Shown: piece by piece, positions 56,903-64,000 of the stretch
How the letters are laid out: every line of letters begins with the position of its first letter
Position numbering within the stretch: the first letter of the stretch is position 1
Assembly: GCA_036250225.1 (NCBI GenBank)
Contig: JAPZLL010000002.1
Span: 868,001-932,000 of the forward strand
Direction: 5' to 3'
DNA length: 64,000 nucleotides
Source of the DNA: Cercophora sp. LCS_1
Lineage: Eukaryota > Ascomycota > Sordariomycetes > Sordariales > Lasiosphaeriaceae
Notes under the pieces: generated by a model
Databases searched by the model: none
Told to the model about the DNA's origin: nothing
Seen by the model: only the letters and a program-made list of their open reading frames with translations
Translations under genes and position numbers: made by a program

Positions 56903-58976
56903 CTACTGTCCCTTCTTCTCCTCGGTTCCAGTCAACAGCGTTGGCGTAGACCCAATCACGGTAGCATCGTCGTGAATGTACAATGTCATGACCTTGGGTC
57001 CGGGGTATTGTCGGACAGCATGCAGAACCCACCAAATCCCAGTGATTGCGACGACACCCATGAGGATGACAGCGTTGTAATTCATCGTTTCCACTGTGGT
57101 TGGGATGACATATGCTGTGTATTCTTAGTGCTTGTCCCGACTATATGTTGGTCTCTGCGAAGGGACAGTGACTCACGAAAGCAGTAGAACACGTTGAACA
57201 TGGCGATGAACAATACGGCCAAGATATTGACCGCCGTACCAAATTTGCCCAGGTGAAACGGGCCTGGCGGGAAGTATTTCCTGCCACTCGCAACGTTGGC
57301 CGCAAAGGGTATCGCGTATGATGTCGTGGTCAGGATGATGAAGGAACCGGCCAGGTTCAGGAATGCGACTGGGCTACCGAGCGGGATGGCGCCGAGACCA
57401 GTTGCGATGACAGCTGCGTTATCTTGGTCAGTACGGTTGAGCCAGCAGCTCAAGGGGCCACGTACCAACGAAGACGGTCGCGGGAACGGGACAGCTCAAG
57501 CGCTCGTTGACACGGGAAAAGAACATGGAAAACGGCACTGCGTTGTCGCGAGCGAGAGCCCAGTAGATACGCGAGTTCGTCACCGTTGTTCCGATGCAAC
57601 ACATAACTGTTGAACACCAAATGATGAAAAGGAGGCCGAAAGTGGCTCCGGTGTTCGGGGTACCGTCAGAGCGGGCTGTAGCTTGCTCATAGATGTTTAC
57701 TAGGGGGTAGGTATTGACGCCTAGGGTGAGCACACTCATATCGGTGATTGCATACTATGATTTGCTGTCAGTTTGCTCCATTTCGTCCAAGCCCAACTGG
57801 AGGCGGGTGTGAGATGCCGGGAAAGAGACTGACACTGATGGCAATCGCAAAGCAAAAGGCATCTAGAGCGGTACGTCGTCAGAAAACGTGTGCTCATGCG
57901 GTCCAGTTCGCTTACAGAGAAAACCAAGACCGATCTGGAGAGCAATGGCAACTGGGAGGTCTCTTTTAGGATGAGGAAGCTCCTCCGCCATATGCTTCGA
58001 GCACACACACACACAGTTAGTGGCAGAGACCAACACGACTCATCGTCCATACTCACAGTGATGGCATCTGGCGTGCCAATTGTGAAAGCGCCATTCAAGA
58101 CACCGAGTAAAAACGCAACACCGCTTTGCCACCCAGTGAGGTTGTTTTCTTCGAATGACTTCCACACAAACTCGTTGCTGGCATGCTGTGTCGGCATCGC
58201 AGCAACCACGATGATGGTAACAATTCCGCCGAAGATGATGAAGAACATTCCCACATTCTGCGTATGGGGAATCGCTCGATTCGCAAATATGATGAGCGCT
58301 GTTCCGACCCACAAAACCAGCAGATAGGCCACATAAACGTGCCAAGCCTCAAACGTGTAGGTCTCCTTGTGGTAAATGACGTACATGTTTACCGAGATAT
58401 TGGCTGCAATTTGAACGAGGGCTGCGAGATCAAACATCCATCCGTAGAAGTTGATCCAACCTGTAACGAATCCGAGGAAGCGGCCCCATCGTTGACCCCC
58501 AGCAATTGTTGCCCAGTGGTAAACTCCGCCGGCTGTTGGGACCGAAGATGCAAACTGGACACTCGCATCAGCAATGAACTGTTGATGTGATCATTCACAG
58601 GCGTTGCCTACCTCTGCCAACCCCAACCCAATGAACGTGTAGTAAAACAAGGCAACGATAAGACCAAATATCAACCCCGGAGGGCCACCGTTCACTTGAG
58701 TGCAAACGTCAGTGAACACATACCCAACGGCGCTGGGAATAACAAAAACGTACGGATTGACACAGAGATCGATGAACCGAGAGCCACCCAAGCGTTATCA
58801 ACCGTTACCGCGATACCGGCGAGTCCAAGAAGACCATATTGGCGTTTCAGTTGATCACGGTACCCCGAAGCATTCACCACGACGCCATTTTCCACCGCAG
58901 CAACCGTCTCGTTCTCTGAGCCACCGTCAACCGCGGTCCCCTTGGAGATTGCAGTGTCTTTCGCGGGTTCGCTCAT
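56903..58976 (-). CDS. APC-superfamily amino acid/polyamine/choline permease
   Basis: About eight exons on the minus strand from ATG 58976 (MSEPAKDTAIS). A hydrophilic N-terminal tail of ~45 residues precedes ~12 membrane helices. The first helix region reads YGLLGLAGIAVTVDNAWVALG. Family blocks include VPTAGGVYHWATIAGGQRWG, INFYGWMFDLAAL and the conserved HMAEELPHPKRDLPVAIAL loop (the APC 'E..P.A...P' signature). These place it with fungal GABA (Uga4), choline (Hnm1) and related AAT-type transporters. The hydrophilic C-terminus ends GTEEKKGQ. The substrate cannot be assigned. A short (CA)n run lies in one intron near 58006-58016. Exon junctions within the membrane region were followed by frame but not all resolved to the base. 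Confidence 0.85.
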
Positions 58977-60156
58977 CCTGGTTTGGGGTCACCCCTCGTG
59001 CTCGAACTAGGCGGTCAAGGGCGGCCCGCGATGCCAAGCTCCGGGAGCTCGCCGAGAATGCGGAGCCGAAAGGCGGTGGGGGCACCAAGGCAGGAGCCAA
59101 GAGCTGCTAACGCAGGGGCGACTGGGCGGAAATCGTAGCAAAGGGTCTTGCCTTGGTTCGCGATGTCCAGTCAAGTCAAACGAAGGGGGCTCGGATTCCA
59201 ATGATGATAATAAGAACGCCGCAGGACATTGAAAGTGAGCAGCCAGGATTCTGGCGCGTTATCTCGCCGATAATGCGGTTTTGACATGATTGATAAAAGC
59301 TATGACTGAAAGAATATACAGAAACTTTGGTTCGTCAAATTGGCGTGTCCTGACGGCCAGGGAGCTCGGGAAGAAGCAGCATCTGTCCGGGCTGGCCTAT
59401 CAACATGCCGTTGCAAGGGCAGTTGCCACAGCCATGCATTCTCCGACTCTTCCGCGTATCGACCAGGGGAGGTGCTGCTCTCTCCCGTGCCAGCCAACCA
59501 GCATGCCGCGTTTCGAGCAAAATCCGGAATATAACCACGTTATTATCGTCCGGGCTTGTGGAGATCGGGTTTTGTGGTGCAATCCGGAAGCCTTTGCGAC
59601 GTCGATGGGCTGTGAGCTCCGTTCCCCGACAACCTGCCGAGCAGTTGTGTTTTTGAGCCGAAGCCATGCCATTCGATGTTGTCTTGATAGATGAGCATTG
59701 GAGCGAAGGTGGGACGTTAACCAGACGTAACCTCCTTCTGAGGGCGCCTGCCGTTTGTTCCCCCAGCTTTGGGGCTGGCTGTCCCAGCATGCGGCTGCTG
59801 CTGGTCAACGGCCCTTATGCAGGGCCTTCGGCAAGCTCCCGGCGCTGCGGCTGAGTATACATACGCCGATCTTTGGCACGACTGACGAGACTTTCTTGTG
59901 CGAGAAATCAGCCGTCATTCTCACGACAAATGGCGAATTACATTGACATGCCGCGAAATGGACTATGCCGGCCCAAACAGTGCGAACCGCCACATGAGCA
60001 GCCCGTCTAAATCCGTCTATGCCCAGTGCATCATCAAGAAAACCAGATAACCGCCCCTATCGTAGGTGAACAGACGCAAATAGACCGAAGGGAACCTAAC
60101 CACTCTTCCCGTCCAACAACCAAGTCCGCAAGGCTCTCTCAATATCCTGACCCACA
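58977..60156. other. Permease promoter and npt1 3' flank
   Basis: 1.18 kb. Several overlapping frames at 59.3-59.8 kb on both strands have no motif. I see no gene. Confidence 0.45.
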
Positions 60157-61652
60157 TCATTTCCCCGCAATATCGTCCTCTCGCCCCCACCGGGCAGATT
60201 CATCGCCCTCTTCCCATACCTTCTCGACGTAACCGAGCTGACGCTTTACCTCCTCAACTGTCTCCTTGTCTCCCGTATTCTTGCCGATATTGTCACTGAT
60301 TCTTGATTAGCTTGTAACTCGAAAGGTTTAGAAAAGACAACTCACCTGATCTTGATGGCTGGTCTCCCGGCAGCCGAGCTCAGCTTGATGACAATATTGA
60401 GGGGTGTGGACTTTGTCCCCGTCTTGGTGTGGATAAAGTCGTTGGTGAAAAACGTGCCTACACCAAATGTTGGCTGAAACCCGGCGTCCTCCGACACTTG
60501 TTTGTACTCCAAGCAGCGCTCGATGTTCAACGAATCTGAGAAGACTATGACCTTCTTGTCTTGTATACCTTGTTCATCGTAGAACTTGCGCATCAGCTTG
60601 ACAAAGTTCTTAGGGTCACCCGAGTCCTGACGAACACCGGTGAAGACATCGGCATACGTCTTGTCAGCCTTGGGCGTATTTTTCAGCGCTGAGATTGCCG
60701 AGATGAACGAGTCAGCCATGCTGGGCTTCCGATGAGACTGGGGCGTAGGTTCCCCAAGGTGCCTAATAGGCTTGCTGAAGGCTTTGAGGAACTCGGGTGT
60801 TCCAAAGGTGTCGGTCAAGGCAATACCCAGGACGCCCTCCCCGAAGCACCCAACCCAGCGGCAGAGCGCCTCTTCGGTTGATACCGTATAGTCACCGGTA
60901 ATAGCGGCAGTTCCCATGAACCATTCGTGGGCTACGGTGCCGACAGGTGGGATATCGAATCGCATAGCAAGGTGAACATTACTGGTTCCGGATAGTTTCC
61001 CGGTGAACCCACGCTTTTCGGCCTCCTTGCTCGCCTTGGTTAGGCCACGAAAGACGAGCGCCTGGGTGTGGTAATCGCGGCGTCGCCGCGTGCCGAATTC
61101 AGAAAAAACACACCCAGCTTCCAGTAACCGGATTCCCTTCTCGAAAGCCTTGTCTTCCTGGCCGTCGTATGTCCAGTCCGGATCCATGAACTTGAAGTAT
61201 GCCTCGGATGTCAGGGCGAGCAGTGGAATCTCATAGAGAATAGTGTCTGCCCAAGTCCCGCTGATTTTGATGTCGACATCTCCAATATCTGTCTCGGCGC
61301 CCGTGTTGTCGCCAATGGGTGAGAACTTGAGGGCAACCTGGTCGCGCGGTCGGAGACGAAACTCTTGCAGGAACTCAAGGTAGGCAGGCGTTAGGTATGG
61401 ACAGTGGGTCTTGAGATACTGGTGTTCTTCGGCAGACAGTGATATATTTCCAAGTTTTCTGATCTGCTCCTCAAGCCAATGGAACGCCTTCCTTGACAAC
61501 TTCTTCTCCGGTGTGCGATTGGTGAACGAGTAGGTAACTGGGACGTCCTTATAATACTTCAGTACTGCGCACTGCATCGTCAACTTGTAGAGGTCGGTGT
61601 CCAGAAACGAGATGACGCCCTCTGGATAGGGCGATGAGCTGTTGAAATCCAT
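60157..61652 (-). CDS. npt1: Nicotinate phosphoribosyltransferase
   Basis: Two exons, 60346-61652 and 60157-60295, with a 49-nt intron, giving 481 aa. Family blocks: SFLDTDLYKLTMQCAVLKYY at the N-terminus, SYSFTNRTP-like beta region, and the active-site stretch SEFGTRRRRDYHTQ. SGTSNVHLA and GTVAHEWFMG follow; the latter holds the His that is autophosphorylated in characterised enzymes. DTFGTPEFLKAF and TGVRQDSGDP complete the PRPP-binding core. The enzyme makes nicotinate mononucleotide from nicotinic acid and PRPP, using ATP, in the Preiss-Handler NAD+ salvage pathway. The second exon supplies the conserved C-terminal helix (VEEVKRQLGYVEKVWEEG). Divergent from utp4. Confidence 0.95.
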
Positions 61653-62179
61653 GTTGGTAGGATAGCCTAGAAGCCTTTAGATGTGGTCGACCCCGATTTA
61701 TACTGAGTGCGAGGAGCCGCGCGGAATTGCGTTTGTTTCTGCCAACGTTTCACTGACTGAGGTGCCCTAAATCCCTGAATTGCTTGACGCTCAGATCAGA
61801 ACAAGATCAAAACAGGAGATGAATATGTGATGAGGTGGATGTCAGAAGTAAGGTTATTCGCCGCGTAGAGAACGTGATGCATCAAGCTCTGTGCGACTCA
61901 CAGTTCGACCCGGATGCAGATGCCTCCCTCCTGATGACGGAGAAGTGGAAGGTGGGGTTGTTGCTTTGGCGGGGTTCTTTTCGGCGCAGCAACAGAGCCG
62001 CCCACTGGAGGCCCCAGGGATAAGTTCGGTCTAAGTCGTTTTCAGAAGGCGGTGAGGGCTTAGCGGACCTGCTGCAGCTCCATCGTCGCGGCAGAAAAAA
62101 AAGTTGAGCTCGAAGGATCCCAATCAGCATTCCTCACTCTTTTGGCGGATTGCACCCTGAGGAACGCAGGCTTCACACC
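61653..62179. promoter_or_regulatory. Divergent promoter, npt1 / utp4
   Basis: 527 bp between two ATGs. A TATAAAT on the minus strand (about 61696-61702) lies about 45 nt before the npt1 ATG. GTGATGAGG at about 61826 resembles the PAC element. The region is otherwise featureless. Confidence 0.45.
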
Positions 62180-64000
62180 ATGGATATTCACAGGTGCAGG
62201 TTTGTGCCCTACCCTTCCTCGGCCATCAACGCCGTCGCATTTTCACATTCGTCGCTACCAACCGCACCTTCGGCGAGAAAGCAAAACCTGAAACAAGTCC
62301 AGGTCCGCCTAGCTATCGGGCGCGCGAACGGTGACATCGAAATTTGGAACCCGCTCAATGGCGCCTGGCACCAAGAGCTTGTAATCCCCGGCGGGAACAG
62401 CAGGAGTGTTGACGGCCTGGTCTGGATCAACGAGGCAGGTCACGAGGACGACAATGGCGGCAAAACGATACTCGGAAGATCACGCCTGTTCAGCATTGGG
62501 TACACGGCCGCTGTCACCGAATGGGACCTGGAGAAAGGAAAGCCCAAAAAGCATGCCAGCGGTCAACATGGCGAGATTTGGTGCATCGGCGCGCAACCTC
62601 CCGTCCTGGGGAAGAACGGAGTTGCGCTTCCCTGCTCCAGGGACCTCATCGCTGGTACGGTAGATGGAAACCTGGTGCGCTACTCTACCGAGGGCGACGA
62701 TCTAAAGTTCGAAAAGTCAATCATCCGAACACCATCGAAAACTACGAAGATGGTCAGCATCGCCTTCCAAACGCGCAATATCGTGGTCGTTGGTCGCTCA
62801 AACGGAACGATTGCTGTCCATGATATCAGAAACGGCTCCTTGCTGAAGCTGATGTCACTTGGATCCGGTATCTCAGGAGGCTCCAAGAATATCATAGTGT
62901 GGTCTGTCAAATGCCTCCCACGCGGCGATATTGTGTCGGGTGACTCGACTGGGCAGGTCTGCATCTGGGACGGAAAGACCTACACGCAGGCGCAGAGGAT
63001 ACAGAGCCACAACCAAGATGTTCTTTGTTTAGCTGTCAGCGCTGATGGCTCGCAAATCTTTTCCGGCGGAATGGATAGGCGGACCGTGCTGTACGAGCCA
63101 AGGGCAGGTCAAGCAGGGCGGTGGGCCAAGGTCTTCCATAGACGGTACCACAGTCACGACGTCAAGACAATGGCCTCTTTCGAAGGGAACGGAATGAGTG
63201 TCGTTGTGTCTGGAGGTTGGTGTAGCGTGATGGAACACCAGGGCAGTTTTTGCTAACGAAACCACAGGTCCCGATACAAGCCCCGTTGTTCTCCCCTTCA
63301 AATCGGCCGGCAAGGAGTTCCATAGAACTTTGCCACACCTCCCGCAACAGACCAACCTGCAGAGCGCAGCCAAGGCTAGACTGGTCCTCAGCTGGTGGGG
63401 CAACGAGCTTCGCATCTGGCATATCCATCATCCCGCGAGAAGGCTGTTGGACGGTCAGACGGCCGGCGCTGATATCCGCAAAAACAGGAAACTTGTCGGG
63501 CAAATCTTGGTGCAGGGCGAGTCGAACATTACATCTGCTGCGATTAGCTCTGATGGCACCTTGCTTATTGCTTCAACTGCCACTGACGTCAAAATTTTCC
63601 AGCTCAGCCATGATGAAAACTCTGATGGCGGTCAATTGAGAATCAAGAAGGTGCCCGTCACTGGGGCAGTCAATGGCGCTACGAAGGTCGAGATCTCCCT
63701 TAACAATGAGTGGCTATGCTGGGTGGAAGAGGGAAGCAAAGTCGTCGTCGCCCGAGTTAATCCGACAGGCTCTGGGTCTGGTCTCTCCTACACAGTTTCT
63801 CGCCCTTCCAAGTTACAACGAATTCGGCGCGACGTTCCCAAGCATATCCTGGTCGGCGGTCTTGGATCATATAACAGGACCGTGACACAGATGGCCTTCT
63901 CCCCGGACAGCAGGATACTTTGCGTCGCAGATTTGGCAGGATACATGGACACGTGGGTTCTACGTTCCCCGGGTCAACTGCAGAACGGCACAAACGGTAC
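62180..64000 (+). CDS. utp4: Utp4 (cirhin family), t-UTP subunit, 5' part
   Basis: Two exons are visible, 62180-63215 and 63268 to the window edge, so the gene is cut off at its 3' end. The ATG at 62180 begins MDIHRCRFVPYPSSAINAVA, the conserved Utp4 N-terminus. WD40 repeats follow: LAIGRANGDIEIWNPLNGAW, LFSIGYTAAVTEWDLEKGKP, NIVVVGRSNGTIAVHDIRNG, GDIVSGDSTGQVCIWDGKTY, SQIFSGGMDRRTVLYEPRAG and VTQMAFSPDSRILCVADLAG. The yeast protein is a UTP-A/t-UTP subunit of the small-subunit processome, acting with Utp17 in the nucleolus; the human homologue is cirhin. About 600 codons are in this window, out of roughly 850-900 expected. Confidence 0.9.

Noticed and set aside
58006..58016. (CA)n run
   Set aside because: Short simple repeat within a permease intron; no further significance.
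1..64000. tRNA or rRNA genes, transposon termini, RIP-type AT-rich blocks
   Set aside because: By eye I looked for B-box-like GGTTCGA contexts, long terminal repeats and strongly AT-biased tracts; the one GGTTCGA near 23165 lacks an A-box and cloverleaf. A tRNAscan/RepeatMasker run would be decisive.

Overview
The window is nuclear DNA of a filamentous ascomycete (Pezizomycotina), most likely a Sordariomycete. Protein-coding genes lie on both strands and are interrupted by short introns, mostly 48-90 nt, with GTRNGY-like donors, CTRAC-like branch sites and YAG acceptors. The gene set includes an AbaA-type TEA-domain conidiation regulator, a LaeA-type methyltransferase and an L-arabinitol 4-dehydrogenase. 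No rRNA, tRNA, CRISPR array or intact transposon was recognised. Splice sites were placed by reading frame and consensus and are not transcript-verified.

Layout. 0-4 kb: a secreted protein whose predicted mature N-terminus is His, followed by 2.4 kb without a recognisable gene. 4-8 kb: abaA (minus) and its upstream region, which is dense in BrlA-like and AbaA-like sites. 8-15.4 kb: mrd1 (minus), a seven-exon LC8 dynein light chain (plus) and an ELL-like elongation factor (minus). 15.4-21.5 kb: about 6 kb with no convincing gene. 21.5-28.5 kb: an unrecognised helical protein, a Rrg1/METTL21-like methyltransferase and a large conserved fungal protein with Ser/Thr-rich N-terminal exons. 31.1-35 kb: the divergent pair rpb10 and utp17. 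35.3-43 kb: an isopenicillin-N-synthase-type oxygenase, a tiny C2H2 zinc-finger protein, an HhH-like protein, a DUF1479 oxygenase-like protein and a BAP31/Yet family ER protein. 44.5-49 kb: a small secreted Cys-containing peptide gene with a 12-bp inverted repeat upstream, lad1 and atp20. 51-53 kb: laeA, set in gene-poor DNA. 57-64 kb: an APC-family permease, npt1 and the 5' part of utp4.

Themes. Four genes act in rRNA or ribosome synthesis: mrd1, utp17, utp4 and rpb10. Two regulators known for development and secondary metabolism (abaA and laeA) lie about 45 kb apart. Two unrelated Fe(II)/2-oxoglutarate-type oxygenases lie within 6 kb, but among housekeeping genes, so there is no biosynthetic cluster. 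Many genes have exons of 15-60 nt and can only be seen by joining frames. The least explained items are the N-terminal-His secreted protein, the site-dense abaA promoter and the small secreted peptide gene.
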